Of a stretch of 64,000 bases of DNA, positions 1 through 9,387 are shown piece by piece. The position numbers were made by a program, and so were the translations under genes. The stretch's first letter is position 1. Each line of letters opens with the position of its first letter. The DNA is taken from assembly GCF_001613305.1 (NCBI RefSeq), contig NZ_BDCC01000005.1:1-64000 (forward strand), in the 5' to 3' direction. The stretch is from Nocardia vaccinii NBRC 15922. GTDB taxonomy: Bacteria > Actinomycetota > Actinomycetes > Mycobacteriales > Mycobacteriaceae. The notes beneath the pieces are model-generated. The model saw only the letters and a list, made by a program, of their open reading frames with translations, searched no databases and was not told the DNA's origin.

Positions 1-472
1 CCTCCGCGAAGGTGCACCTGACCGATGCGCCCATCGGGACGCCGACCGGAATCCGGCGTTGATCGGCGACGAACCCGGACGCCGACCGGGATCTCGGCGG
101 TCATCCGGCAGCCGGCCTGAGCGGCGAATCCCAACCCGGCCGCGATGGGGATGCCGACCCGGCCCGCCGTCGGATACGAATTCGAACGGTTCGGTCCGGC
201 CGAGACCACCGTCCCCGCGCGACGCAGCCGAATGACGACCGTTCCACGGGCGATGCGGACACGACAGGCGCGCCGGACAACAGACACGTCAGGTGCGGAC
301 CGGACGACCGCCGACCCGAACGACACGGGTCGGACGACGTGGGGCAGGGCGGGCAAGGCGGGTCGGGCGGACACGTGAAACGAACGGACACCTGAAACGA
401 GCACAAGCGGATTGGGCGGACAAGTGTGGGTGCGGGCGGCGGAGGGGAGCCGGCGACGTAGGGTGGCTCAGC
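1..472. other. No supported gene; GC-rich upstream stretch
   Basis: No reading frame here looks like a convincing gene. The frames that stay open are rich in Arg and Pro, as expected from random GC-rich DNA. A short direct repeat, GGACGCCGACCGG, occurs near positions 34 and 77. The stretch could hold the promoter of the membrane protein gene that follows, or non-coding remains of a gene cut by the window edge. Confidence 0.4.
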
Positions 473-2494
473 GTGACTGGGCGCGGGCACGAGACGCTGT
501 GGGGCCGGATTCGGCCTGCCGCGTACAGCCTGGTGTTGGCGTTGATCGTGGCGGGGCCACTGCTCGGGCCGGGGTATCTGCTGTTGCGGGACGGGGTGAG
601 TACGCCGCGGTCCTATCCGACCGATTCGGCCCTCGGGTTGGGTGATGCCGCGCCGCGGGCCGTGCCGCAGGACTGGTTGCTCGCGACGGTGTCGTCGGTC
701 GTGGACGGCGGGATCGTGGTGAAGGCCATCCTGGTCGGTGCGCTGTGGGCCGCCGGATGGGGCGCGGCCGCGTTGTCCCGCCGACTGCTCGACGTCTCAC
801 TCGGACCCCAACTGCTGGCCGCCACCGTCGCCGTATGGAACCCCTATGTGGCCGAGCGCCTGCTTCAGGGACATTGGAGCCTGCTGGCCGGATACGCCGC
901 CTTGCCGTGGACCGTACTGGCGGCCTATCGAATCCGCCGCGGCACAGACGAAAGAGCCACTAGCACAAGGTATTCGGGTCCGAATCCCCGCAGCGGCCGC
1001 GAGAGCGCGCCCGAGGATGCGAGCAAGCACGGCCGGGCGACCGAACCCGGCGAGACCAGCGCACATCCAAGGGCGGTCACACCGAACCGGGCGGGCACAC
1101 GTCCGGAGATGAGCGAGCCTATCCGGGCCGGCGCGAACAGGCGTGGCCCGGCGATTCGGATGTGGTTGGGGCTGGGGGGTTGTCTGGCGGCGGCGGGGTT
1201 GACGCCGACCGGGGCGCTGTTGGCGGGGTGCGCGGCCTTGGTGGTGGTCGGGCGGCGAAAACTCGTTGGGACGCTGGCGTTGTGGTGTGTCGCCTCGGCG
1301 CCGTGGCTGGTGGCGGCCGCACTGTCAGGGACGGGGGCCGAACCGTCGGATCCGGCGGGGATCACGGCGTTCGCCGCGCGCGCCGAACCCGGACTCGGCA
1401 CGATCGGCAGTCTGGCCGGACTCGGCGGAATCTGGAACGCCCAAGCCGTACCCGGTTCGCGTACGACGTTGTTCGCGCTGGTGGGGACGGTGGTTCTGCT
1501 GCTCATCGTGGCCGCCGGAGTCCGCCGCGTGGCCGCGCCCGGTGATGCCGCCACCCGATATGTCCGTCGCGCCCTGCTGATCCTCGCGGGCGCGGCCATC
1601 CTGTTCCCCGCACTCGGCGCGACCGGCTGGGGATTGCAGCTGGGCCAATTCCTCGTCACCCGCATCCCGGGCGCCGGATTGCTCCGCGACACACAGAAAT
1701 ACGTCGCCCTCGCCATGCCCGCCTTCGCCCTGTGCGCCGCCGCGAGTTGCCGCGAAATCGCCGCCGGATTCCGATCGGCACCCGCGGAGCAGGCCGCGGA
1801 CGACGTCGCACGACGGACCGAAACGGCCGAACCCACGGGCGGGGGTGGCGGCGGAACGGGTTGGGTGGCGGCGGTGTGCATCGCTCTGTTGATCGCGGTG
1901 CTGCCGGATCTGGCGTGGGGAGTGGGTGGGGCGATGCGCGCCGTGCGGTATCCGGCTGGGTGGCAGGCGGTTGCGGAGCGGATGGACGGACCGGGGGACG
2001 TCGCGGTGCTGCCGGGTGGGATGTTTCGCGAATTTCCCTATAGCGGCAGGGTTCCCGTGCTCGATCCGGCGCCGCGGATGCTGCCCCGGGACGTGCTGCA
2101 GACCGGAGAGCTGCCGGTGCGGGGCGGCAGCGTCGCGGGGGAAGGCATGCGGGCGCGAGTGGTGGAACGGTTGCTGCTGGACGGCGCGTCACCGGCCGAA
2201 CTCGCGGCGCACGGGGTCGGCTGGGTTCTGGTGGAGCACACCTCACCCGGACCGCTCGGCCGTTCGAGAGCGACTCTGGACCGCTTGACCGCCGGGTACG
2301 CCGACCACGAGCTGAGCCTGTATCAGGTACCGCATCCGCACGACATGGCAGCGAAATCCCCGGGCGCACACCGGTTCATCGCGATCGCCGCGCACCTGGC
2401 CTGGGCGTTGCTGCTCCTGGCGGGTGCGCTGGCCGCGGCCTGCGACCGATGGCCTATTCGGCTTCCCGGACGCGCGGAGCGACCAGACCGCTGA
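473..2494 (+). CDS. Multi-pass membrane protein, Rv0226c-like
   Basis: The 673-residue product is a polytopic membrane protein with many Leu/Ala/Val-rich segments and a conserved-looking N-terminal part (PQDWLL, then VAVWNPYVAERLLQGHWSLLA at about residues 125-145) that resembles membrane glycosyltransferase-like proteins of mycobacteria (Rv0226c). I chose GTG 473, after a GGGTGG sequence, because the 60 codons upstream translate to Arg-rich low-complexity sequence. Residues roughly 155-225 form a hydrophilic Arg/Pro/Ser/Glu-rich insertion between membrane segments. The C-terminal third has an extracytoplasmic-looking part and a last membrane helix. The 3' end overlaps the convergent glycosyltransferase gene by 41 bp. 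The Rv0224c-Rv0226c-like neighbourhood suggests an envelope role, but no reaction can be assigned. Confidence 0.75.
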   Translation: MTGRGHETLWGRIRPAAYSLVLALIVAGPLLGPGYLLLRDGVSTPRSYPTDSALGLGDAAPRAVPQDWLLATVSSVVDGGIVVKAILVGALWAAGWGAAALSRRLLDVSLGPQLLAATVAVWNPYVAERLLQGHWSLLAGYAALPWTVLAAYRIRRGTDERATSTRYSGPNPRSGRESAPEDASKHGRATEPGETSAHPRAVTPNRAGTRPEMSEPIRAGANRRGPAIRMWLGLGGCLAAAGLTPTGALLAGCAALVVVGRRKLVGTLALWCVASAPWLVAAALSGTGAEPSDPAGITAFAARAEPGLGTIGSLAGLGGIWNAQAVPGSRTTLFALVGTVVLLLIVAAGVRRVAAPGDAATRYVRRALLILAGAAILFPALGATGWGLQLGQFLVTRIPGAGLLRDTQKYVALAMPAFALCAAASCREIAAGFRSAPAEQAADDVARRTETAEPTGGGGGGTGWVAAVCIALLIAVLPDLAWGVGGAMRAVRYPAGWQAVAERMDGPGDVAVLPGGMFREFPYSGRVPVLDPAPRMLPRDVLQTGELPVRGGSVAGEGMRARVVERLLLDGASPAELAAHGVGWVLVEHTSPGPLGRSRATLDRLTAGYADHELSLYQVPHPHDMAAKSPGAHRFIAIAAHLAWALLLLAGALAAACDRWPIRLPGRAERPDR

Positions 2495-3728
2495 CGTACC
2501 GACCCCGCGCGGCGGCAGACAACACCTCGTGCACGCCGTTCGCGGTCAACTCCCAAGAGAATTCCCGCGCACGAGCACGAGCCTTCTCCCCCATGACCGT
2601 TCGGGTCTCGGCGGTGGCGAGCAGTTCACCGACGGCCTCGCTCAGCTGCTCCGGATCGTCCACCAGCAGCCCGGTCACCCCGTCCACGACCGAATCGGTG
2701 AGCCCGCGCGAACTGCGATATCCGACCGTGGCCACCCCGTGCTGCGCGGCCTCGATCACCGCCAGCCCCCAGCCTTCCTTGCGCGAGGGCAGCACGTGCA
2801 CCCATGCGCGCGAGAGCAATTCGTGTTTGCGGGCCTCGTCGACGTGACCGTGGAAGGTCACCGATCCGGCGATATCCAGTTCGTGTGCACGGCTTTTCAG
2901 ATTCTCCGCCCACCAGCCGCCGCCGATGACGTCCAGGTGCAGTCCGGGGTGCCGGGCCCGCAGCGCGGCCACGACGGCGAGCGCATCCTCGATCTGCTTG
3001 TGCGGCACCAGCCGCGAGAGCACCACGATGCTCGGATACGACGTCCGGGTCTGCGCCGCACCGGTCGGCACCTGTGCCGGAACGGGTTCGGCGCCGTTGC
3101 GCACCACGGCGATTCGCGATCTGTTCACCCCGAGCGAGGCCAATTCCTCGGCCGAGGGCAGCGAGACCGTCAGATACTGATTGCGCCGATGCGCCCACGG
3201 CGACAGCCGCGATTCGATCCACCAGCCGATCCGGCCCACCCAGTGCCCGGCGACCGGCCACTGCTCACGATGACCGTGATGCACCAGCACCACCGCGGGC
3301 GCACGCGTCACCGCACGCGCGAAGAAGGGGATGCCGTTCTGCGTGTCGATCACCGCGTCGGGCCGCACATCGCGCAACGGCCCGAGGCCGAATCGCCCGA
3401 GCAGCATTGCCGCCAAGGCTCGCGGATACACCGTGTAACGACCACCGGCCCGGCTGATCTCGATCCCGTCGACCCGCTCCCGCCGCGCCGCGCCCGGATA
3501 TCGCGCGGTACGCAAGGTCACCTTCACCCCGCGGGCGGCCAGATGTGCCCCCACCTGCTCCAGATACCGCTCACTACCGCCCCCCTGCGGATGCCCGGTA
3601 TCGCGCCAGCACAGCAGCAACACCTCCCGCACACCGGCACTCGCCCGCACCGCAGGCACGAAATTCGCGCCTCCGGGATCGGCAACTCGAGTCACTGCGG
3701 ACGGCCCGCGAGGTCCGGGGTCGAGCAC
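2454..3728 (-). CDS. GT4-family glycosyltransferase, Rv0225-like
   Basis: The 424-residue protein has a two-domain GT-B layout. The N-terminal domain starts near VLLLCWRDTGHPQGGGSERYL (donor/acceptor entry loop GGGSE). The C-terminal domain has LSRLVPHKQIEDAL, the HVLPSRKEGWGLAVIEAA region with the E-x7-E type nucleotide-sugar site, and a GLLVDDPE segment. It should transfer a sugar from a nucleotide-sugar at the cytoplasmic face of the membrane; the acceptor is unknown. GTG 3728 has GGAG 6 nt upstream, although the homologous core begins only near residue 33, so a shorter start near 3632 is possible. It lies divergent to the methyltransferase gene, as in the recalled Rv0224c/Rv0225 pair of M. 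tuberculosis. Confidence 0.85.
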   Translation of the reverse strand: MLDPGPRGPSAVTRVADPGGANFVPAVRASAGVREVLLLCWRDTGHPQGGGSERYLEQVGAHLAARGVKVTLRTARYPGAARRERVDGIEISRAGGRYTVYPRALAAMLLGRFGLGPLRDVRPDAVIDTQNGIPFFARAVTRAPAVVLVHHGHREQWPVAGHWVGRIGWWIESRLSPWAHRRNQYLTVSLPSAEELASLGVNRSRIAVVRNGAEPVPAQVPTGAAQTRTSYPSIVVLSRLVPHKQIEDALAVVAALRARHPGLHLDVIGGGWWAENLKSRAHELDIAGSVTFHGHVDEARKHELLSRAWVHVLPSRKEGWGLAVIEAAQHGVATVGYRSSRGLTDSVVDGVTGLLVDDPEQLSEAVGELLATAETRTVMGEKARARAREFSWELTANGVHEVLSAAARGRYVSGLVAPRVREAE

Positions 3729-3836
3729 TGCGCACTCCAGATGGTTCTCGGAACGGATGAGGTGACAATCCGCTCCACCCTAGCGGCAGGATCCGCTCTC
3801 GAAGATGTGGGATCTCTATGGAAAGCTCGAGACACC

Positions 3837-4712
3837 ATGCTTCGAGCCGACCGCACCGGGCTGCGTCCCATCCCTGAACGCCGCACCACCACCGCACTCG
3901 CCCGCCGCGTCCCGGCGTGTCTCACCCGCCGGGCCGCCACATTCGGCCGGCGCGCCTCCCCGAGCTTCACCCGGCGCGCAACATTGCGCCGATCGCTGCG
4001 TCTGCTGAGCAGTTTCCGCTTCGAGCAGACCGATCCGGCGCTGTTCTACGGCGGAATCGCCGCCGACACCGCCGAACTGATCGCCGACTTCTATCGCGAT
4101 CTCACCGGCTGCTCGCTGACCGGCGCGACGGTGCTCGACGTGGGCGGCGGGCCAGGCTATTTCACCGACGAGTTCACCGCGGCGGGCGCGCGCTACCTGC
4201 CGGTCGAGCCGGACCCGACCGAGATGCACGCCGCGGGCCTGAGCGTGCGCGGCGCGGTCCGGGGTTCGGGAATGGCGCTGCCGTTTCGCGACGACGCGGT
4301 GGACATCTGTCTGTCCTCCAATGTGGCCGAACATGTTCCGCACCCGTGGCGGATGGCCGAGGAGATGCTGCGAGTGACCAGACCGGGCGGTCTGATGATG
4401 CTGTCCTACACCGTGTGGGCGGGTCCGTTCGGAGGCCACGAGACCGGGCCCTGGCACTATCTGGGCGGGGAGTACGCGGCCCGGCGCTATCGACGTCGCA
4501 CCGGCCACGAACCGAAGAACCGCTTCGGCACCTCCCTGTTCGCGGTGCGCACCGCCGACGGGCTGCGCTGGGCGGCGCAGGCGAGCGACCGCGCCGACGT
4601 GCTGGCCGCGTTTCCGCGCTACCACCCGCGCTGGGCCTGGTGGCTGGTGCGCATACCGGTCATCCGGGAACTACTGGTCAGCAACCTGGTGTTGGTCGTC
4701 GTCAAGCGGTGA
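3837..4712 (+). CDS. Class I SAM-dependent methyltransferase, Rv0224c-like
   Basis: The 291-residue product has a SAM-binding motif I (VLDVGGGPGYFTDEF, residues about 100-115), an acidic motif II (VEPDP), and SSNVAEHVPHPWRMAEEMLRV typical of Methyltransf_11. From RRATLRRSLRLL onward it closely resembles what I recall of mycobacterial Rv0224c. The first 45 residues are Arg-rich and may be extended, so the real start could be downstream. The C-terminal YHPRWAWWLVRIPVIRELLVSNLVLV is hydrophobic and may associate with membrane. Substrate unknown; pairing with the divergent GT4 gene suggests modification of a cell-envelope glycolipid or glycan. Confidence 0.85.
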   Translation: MLRADRTGLRPIPERRTTTALARRVPACLTRRAATFGRRASPSFTRRATLRRSLRLLSSFRFEQTDPALFYGGIAADTAELIADFYRDLTGCSLTGATVLDVGGGPGYFTDEFTAAGARYLPVEPDPTEMHAAGLSVRGAVRGSGMALPFRDDAVDICLSSNVAEHVPHPWRMAEEMLRVTRPGGLMMLSYTVWAGPFGGHETGPWHYLGGEYAARRYRRRTGHEPKNRFGTSLFAVRTADGLRWAAQASDRADVLAAFPRYHPRWAWWLVRIPVIRELLVSNLVLVVVKR

Positions 4713-4720
4713 CCCCACAT

Positions 4721-5008
4721 TCACCCGCGATGCCAGAACCTGCGTCCGGCAACCCGCGTGGATTCGTCCCACGGCGGTTCCTGCATGGCCAACCCCACCG
4801 TCTCGAGCGGTGTCAGGCCCACCGAACCGGACAACTCGCGCACCGCGGCAACCGCCTCCGCGGCCTGTAACGCGGCCGTCGCCTGCTCCAGCGTCAGTGT
4901 CCGTCCGGGCAGGAAGGATACGACCCACCCGCCGGTACCGACGGATCTTGCCTGGTGCGGCGTCTGATCACTGGTCATCAACGATCTACCGACTACTTGC
5001 ACCGCCAC
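4721..5008 (-). CDS. Small hypothetical protein (95 aa)
   Basis: I do not recognise a family. The GTG start at 5008 is preceded by GGGGAG at a spacing of 8 nt, which favours it over the in-frame ATG at 4978. The central part (GGWVVSFLPGRTLTLEQATAAL then an Ala-rich helix) has good codon bias, and the C-terminal half ends PPWDES...GRRFWHRG. There is no signal peptide or membrane helix. It lies downstream of and on the same strand as another small gene at 5185-5385, with 176 bp between them. Function unknown; both look like lineage-restricted actinobacterial genes. Confidence 0.6.
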   Translation of the reverse strand: MAVQVVGRSLMTSDQTPHQARSVGTGGWVVSFLPGRTLTLEQATAALQAAEAVAAVRELSGSVGLTPLETVGLAMQEPPWDESTRVAGRRFWHRG

Positions 5009-5184
5009 GACTCGGACTCCCCTGCAATTGCATCTGAAAAATCAGCCAAAGCAGCTAGCCATCAGCATGCTCCGTCGCGTGGCGAAACGCAATAGTGCGT
5101 TCTACGAAAAGCGAACCGGCAGGTAGGGTTTCGAGACTCGGGATGCCTGGAGATAACCAGCGTGATCGCTGTGGCGAGCGGAGC

Positions 5185-5385
5185 TCACTTCGGCATCTGC
5201 ACTCGTAACATCGCCGCGGGAACCTGCCCCGGTCGGCGCGGAGCATCGACGACCTCGACCTCCCACCCGTCCGGCAGCGCCGCCTGCAATTGCCGCGCGG
5301 CCCGGCGCATCGGCGTACTCGCAGGGGACAGCTCGAATTCGGCTGCCTGCGGAACGACGGGCGAATCGAACTCCAGCTCGGTCAT
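5185..5385 (-). CDS. Small hypothetical protein (66 aa)
   Basis: The protein is 66 residues, beginning MTELEFDSP, with an amphipathic Arg/Ala-rich middle (MRRAARQLQAAL) and a C-terminal VEVVDAPRRPGQ...LRVQMPK. ATG 5385 has an excellent GGAGGTG ribosome-binding site 7 nt upstream, the main argument that it is real. No known domain is recognised. It is followed on the same strand by the 95-residue hypothetical protein gene, so the two may be co-expressed. Confidence 0.6.
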   Translation of the reverse strand: MTELEFDSPVVPQAAEFELSPASTPMRRAARQLQAALPDGWEVEVVDAPRRPGQVPAAMLRVQMPK

Positions 5386-5630
5386 GCCCACGCACCTCCA
5401 TGGTCGGACCGCGCCGACGTGGGACGGAAATGATCCACCGAGACGGCGAGGCATTCAGTTCAGCCGATTAGTTAATATTCCGCAATCGAACCGGTCGGAC
5501 ATGAGATGTAGAACACATTCGAGAATAAAGCACAGAAGCCCGATTCATACCCATCCGGGCCGGACGAATCGATGGAAAAACTCACACCGCTCGACTACGG
5601 CGCGCGAGAGGCCTACCGGTACAAGCAAAA

Positions 5631-5663
5631 CCGCCCGTACCGTCGGCAAGACGGTACGGGCGG
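5631..5663 (-). terminator. Rho-independent terminator of pckA
   Basis: A perfect 14-bp GC-rich stem (5631-5644 pairing with 5650-5663) closes a 5-nt loop just after the pckA stop codon. Read on the minus strand the stem is followed by TTTTG. It is among the clearest intrinsic terminators in the window. Confidence 0.85.
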
Positions 5664-5681
5664 TGAGTATTTCGCGGCGAC

Positions 5682-7514
5682 TCAGCCCAGACGCTCTTTG
5701 AGCGCCTCGAATTCGTCACGCACACCGGACGGCAACTTATCGCCGACGAACTCGAACCACTCCTCGATGAGCGGAATCTCCCGGCGCCATTCGTCCAGAT
5801 CGACCTTCAGCGAGGCATCGACATCGGCCGGATCCACCTTCAGGCCGTCCAGATCGAGGTGCGCGGCGGTGGGCACATTGCCGACCGCGGTCGACTCGGC
5901 CTCGGCCTTGCCTTCGATGCGGTTGACGATCCACTCCAGCACGCGCGAGTTCTCGCCGAAACCGGGCCACAGGAAGCGGCCGTCCTCGCCGCGGCGGAAC
6001 CAGTTGACGTAGAAGATCTTCGGCAGCTTGCCGGCGTCGGCGTTCTTGCCCAGGTTGATCCAGTGGTTCATGTAATCGCCGACGTGGTAGCCCATGAACG
6101 GCAGCATCGCCATCGGATCGCGACGCACGTTGCCGACCTTGCCCTCCGCGGCGGCGGTCTGCTCCGAGGACATGGTCGCGCCCATGAACACACCGTGCTG
6201 CCAGTCGAAGGACTCGGTCACCAGCGGGATGGTGGTCTTGCGCCGGCCGCCGAACAGGATCGCCGAAATCGGCACGCCCTGCGGATCGTCCCATTCCGGA
6301 GCCAGCGTCGGGCACTGCGACATCGGCGTGCAGTAACGCGAATTCGGGTGCGCGGCAAGGGTTTCGGTCTCGCGCAGGAACCAGTCGTTACCCTTCCAGT
6401 CGATCAGGTGATCGGGCTCGCCCTCGAGGCCCTCCCACCAGACGTCGTGGTCGTCGGTCAGCGCGACGTTCGTGTAGACGGTATTTCCGGCCTCCAGAGT
6501 GGCCATCGCGTTCGGGTTGGAGTTGTGGTTGGTGCCGGGAGCGACACCGAAGAAACCGAACTCCGGGTTGACCGCGTACAAGCGGCCGTCCTCGCCGAAA
6601 CGCATCCAGGCGATATCGTCGCCGAGGGTCTCCGCGCGCCAGCCCGGAACGGTCGGCTGCAGCATCGCGAGGTTCGTCTTACCGCATGCGCTGGGGAACG
6701 CGGCCGCGATGTAGTAGTTCTTGTTCTCCGGCGAGATCAGCTTGAGGATCAGCATGTGCTCGGCCAGCCAGCCCTCGTCGTGGGCCATCGCCGAGGCGAT
6801 ACGCAGCGAATAACACTTCTTGCCCAGCAGGGCGTTACCGCCGTAACCCGAACCGTAGCTCCAGATCTCGCGATCCTCGGGGAAGTGGGTGATGTACTTG
6901 GTGTCGTTGCACGGCCATGGAACATCTGCCACGTCGCCCGTCAATGGCGCACCGACCGAGTGCAGGGCCTTGACGAACGGCTTGTCCGTACCCAGCTTCT
7001 CCAGCGCGGCCTTGCCCATGCGGGTCATCACCCGCATCGAGACCACGACGTACTCCGAATCGGTGAGCTCCACACCCAGTTTCGGGTCCTCGGCGCCCAG
7101 CGGGCCCATGCAGAACGGCACCACGTACATGGTGCGGCCCTTCATCGAACCGCGGTACAGCTCGGTCATGGTCTTGCGCATCTCGGTCGGATCGACCCAG
7201 TTGTTGGTCGGTCCCGCCTCGGCCTCGGTGCGCGAGCAGATGAAGGTGCGCGACTCCACCCGCGCGACGTCGGAGGGGTCCGACAGCGCCAGGAAGGAGT
7301 TGGGCTTCTTCGCCTGGTTGAGCCGCTGGAACGTGCCGGCCTCGACCAGCTGCGTGGTCAGCTTGTCCCACTCCTCCTCGGAGCCGTCCGCCCACACGAC
7401 CCGTTCGGGCTCGGTGAGTTCTGCGACCTCCCGCACCCAGGCGAGCAACCCCGCGTGCTCGGTAGGTGCGGTGCCATCGGATCCGTGAAGACCAGGAATG
7501 GTCACTGAGGTCAT
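5682..7514 (-). CDS. pckA: Phosphoenolpyruvate carboxykinase (GTP)
   Basis: The 610-residue enzyme converts oxaloacetate and GTP to PEP, CO2 and GDP, the entry step of gluconeogenesis. It has the GTP-class signature: P-loop FPSACGKTN near residues 273-281, the GDDIAWMRF metal/nucleotide region, [14 protein letters not shown], and [15 protein letters not shown]. Length is normal for the family. ATG 7514 is preceded by AGGAGAG at about 7 nt. It is a single-gene unit ended by the hairpin at 5631-5663. Its position beside the two dynamin-like genes matches the M. tuberculosis Rv0209-Rv0211 neighbourhood. Confidence 0.98.
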   Translation of the reverse strand: MTSVTIPGLHGSDGTAPTEHAGLLAWVREVAELTEPERVVWADGSEEEWDKLTTQLVEAGTFQRLNQAKKPNSFLALSDPSDVARVESRTFICSRTEAEAGPTNNWVDPTEMRKTMTELYRGSMKGRTMYVVPFCMGPLGAEDPKLGVELTDSEYVVVSMRVMTRMGKAALEKLGTDKPFVKALHSVGAPLTGDVADVPWPCNDTKYITHFPEDREIWSYGSGYGGNALLGKKCYSLRIASAMAHDEGWLAEHMLILKLISPENKNYYIAAAFPSACGKTNLAMLQPTVPGWRAETLGDDIAWMRFGEDGRLYAVNPEFGFFGVAPGTNHNSNPNAMATLEAGNTVYTNVALTDDHDVWWEGLEGEPDHLIDWKGNDWFLRETETLAAHPNSRYCTPMSQCPTLAPEWDDPQGVPISAILFGGRRKTTIPLVTESFDWQHGVFMGATMSSEQTAAAEGKVGNVRRDPMAMLPFMGYHVGDYMNHWINLGKNADAGKLPKIFYVNWFRRGEDGRFLWPGFGENSRVLEWIVNRIEGKAEAESTAVGNVPTAAHLDLDGLKVDPADVDASLKVDLDEWRREIPLIEEWFEFVGDKLPSGVRDEFEALKERLG

Positions 7515-7866
7515 GAAAACTCTCCTGAGATGGGCGGCCGGGGTGCTGTGAGCGAGCAGCCGGAACAGCTCACGACACCGGAACAGCCACCATTGGCGGT
7601 AGGCACCCGTTCCGTCTCGCCGACTTCAGGGCGGCATAAGAGTAGGAGCGGATGCCGTTGTTCCTTAGATAAAGAGGTTAACGCGATGTGACGGTGAGTA
7701 CGGAATGGGGTTGCTCACTCGGTACCCCGGCAACATGGTCATCAACCACGGCCGCGAGGAATATCACGAAAAGTCTGTTTCCGAGAAATACGCAGGCCCA
7801 GGAGTTATGGCGATGATGACAGCGAACTCGCCGCGACACGAAGAGCAACTGCGTTCACCGAGTTCG
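7515..7866. other. pckA upstream region, no gene
   Basis: This 350-bp stretch separates pckA from the end of the dynamin-like operon on the same strand. It should contain the pckA promoter, and is locally AT-richer near 7665-7685 (TTAGATAAAGAGGTTAAC). I see no convincing -35/-10 pair and no coding frame with good bias. Confidence 0.4.
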
Positions 7867-9387
7867 TCATCGCTGCGTACGAGCGGAATCGAGGATCTGG
7901 AGATCGCGTCGGCAGGCGGCCAGTTGTGCGGGCTGGCGAGAATTCAGCTCTCGCACTCGCGACTCCAATTCCGCGATGCGGCGATCGGTTTCGACCACGC
8001 GCGCGGTCGTCGCGCGGACCGCCTGATCGGTGAGTTGTGATTCTGCCTCCACCAGTGCGGTCGACATCCGCTGTTCGAGTTGGGCCTTGACGTTCACCAG
8101 AGCGTCGGAGACCCATTGACGCATATGCGCTCGATCGGCGATATGGCCGCGGGCGCGCACCACCCAGTAGGCCACGGCCGCGCCGAGTAGCAGGGTGACC
8201 GGGATGGTCGCATAGTTCAACGCCGGGACCAGCGTCAACGGCGCGACCGCCAGACGACCCAGACCGAATCCGCCGGACGCGCCCAACGCGATCATCAGGT
8301 GGTCTTCCACGCCCCGGTGCCGGGGTTCGGGATCGGGGCCCAGCCTCGGCGGCGGGTCGGTGCGGGGCACCGGCGGCCGGGCGGGCGCGTCGGGTGTGGG
8401 CCCCGTCGCCGCCTCGAGCTGCCGCGACAGCTCGTCGAGGCGGTGCGCGAGAACGGCATCGAGTTCACCGGTCAGTTGATTCACCGACTGCTGCAGCTCG
8501 GCGGGGTAGGTCTTGGTGCCGCGGCGGCCGAGGCGGTCGAGGTCCGATCTGGCGGTGGCGTTCAGCGCGCGGATGCGGGCGCCGACGTCGTGCAGCAGAT
8601 CCATCCGCGCCAGATGCATGCGGTTGCGCAGCGCGGCCATCGCCTGGGTCCGGCCGCCGTCCCGGGCGGCCAGCAGCGTCGCGCGTTCCTCGCGCAGGCG
8701 GGCGACCTCGGCGCCGGAGTTCAGCTCGGTGGACTGGCCGACGATGCGCTGCCGGGTGTCGGCCAGCACCTGGTTCAGGACCGCGGCCAGGCGGTCCTGT
8801 CCGCCGTCGGCCGCCGCGGTCAGCCGGGCGTGCAGCACGCCGAGGCCGGACCGGTCCAGCAGCGCGGCGTCGCCGGATTGGCGCGCGGCCACCGACAGTC
8901 GGGCCGAGACCGGTACGACGGCCGGATCGCCGCCCAGCACCGGAGTCAGCAGGGCGGTATTGCGGTCCAGGACCGCTCGCCAGTCCGGATGGGCGTGAAT
9001 GTTGTTCATGGCGAACAGGGTCCGAGTCCCGTTCGAACGCAGCCGGGACACCGTGCTCAGGGTGCTGGCACCGAGTGCGGCGCCCGCGTCGAGCAGCAAC
9101 AGCGCCACCGCGGGCGCGGCGCCCGGATCCACCATCGGATCGGTCAGGGCGATGCGCGGTTCGAAACGAGCCAGTTCGGTGCGCAGCAGCAGGGTGCTGG
9201 CGTCGGCGGGGCCGATCAGCGCGACCGCCTCGGCGGCGGGCGGCGCGGGAGCGGCCCCGTCCGCCGCGGGGCCGCTCGCGGCCCGCAGCAGTGCCGCGCC
9301 CTGCGGGTTCCAGCGTGCGAGCACCGCCTGCACTTCCGGCGAGAGCGAGACCGCGGCGGAACTCGCGGGCGGGTCAGAGTCCGGCAC
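7867..9387 (-). CDS. Dynamin-like membrane protein with degenerate G domain (Rv0210-like)
   Basis: The 506-residue protein looks like the second subunit of a bacterial dynamin-like pair. The N-terminal third follows a GTPase fold outline (ALIGPADASTLLL in place of a P-loop, ALLLLDAGAAL, FAMNNIH, VVPVSARLS), but the Gly-Lys-Ser/Thr of Walker A is absent. A long helical middle follows, then a hydrophobic hairpin (about residues 375-415: IALGASGGFGLGRLAV and ATIPVTLLLGAAVAYWVV), then a C-terminal coiled-coil. GTG 9387 overlaps the end of the upstream GTPase gene by 14 bp, so the two are translationally coupled. Position next to pckA matches Rv0210. Confidence 0.75.
   Translation of the reverse strand: MPDSDPPASSAAVSLSPEVQAVLARWNPQGAALLRAASGPAADGAAPAPPAAEAVALIGPADASTLLLRTELARFEPRIALTDPMVDPGAAPAVALLLLDAGAALGASTLSTVSRLRSNGTRTLFAMNNIHAHPDWRAVLDRNTALLTPVLGGDPAVVPVSARLSVAARQSGDAALLDRSGLGVLHARLTAAADGGQDRLAAVLNQVLADTRQRIVGQSTELNSGAEVARLREERATLLAARDGGRTQAMAALRNRMHLARMDLLHDVGARIRALNATARSDLDRLGRRGTKTYPAELQQSVNQLTGELDAVLAHRLDELSRQLEAATGPTPDAPARPPVPRTDPPPRLGPDPEPRHRGVEDHLMIALGASGGFGLGRLAVAPLTLVPALNYATIPVTLLLGAAVAYWVVRARGHIADRAHMRQWVSDALVNVKAQLEQRMSTALVEAESQLTDQAVRATTARVVETDRRIAELESRVRELNSRQPAQLAACRRDLQILDSARTQR

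Noticed and set aside
965..1005. tRNA T-arm-like GGGTCCGAATCCCC
   Set aside because: No acceptor stem, D-arm or anticodon arm fits around it; it lies in the low-complexity loop of a membrane protein gene.
5859..7508. 549-codon open frame antisense to pckA
   Set aside because: Same reason: composition is that of a shadow frame; pckA has all catalytic motifs on the other strand.
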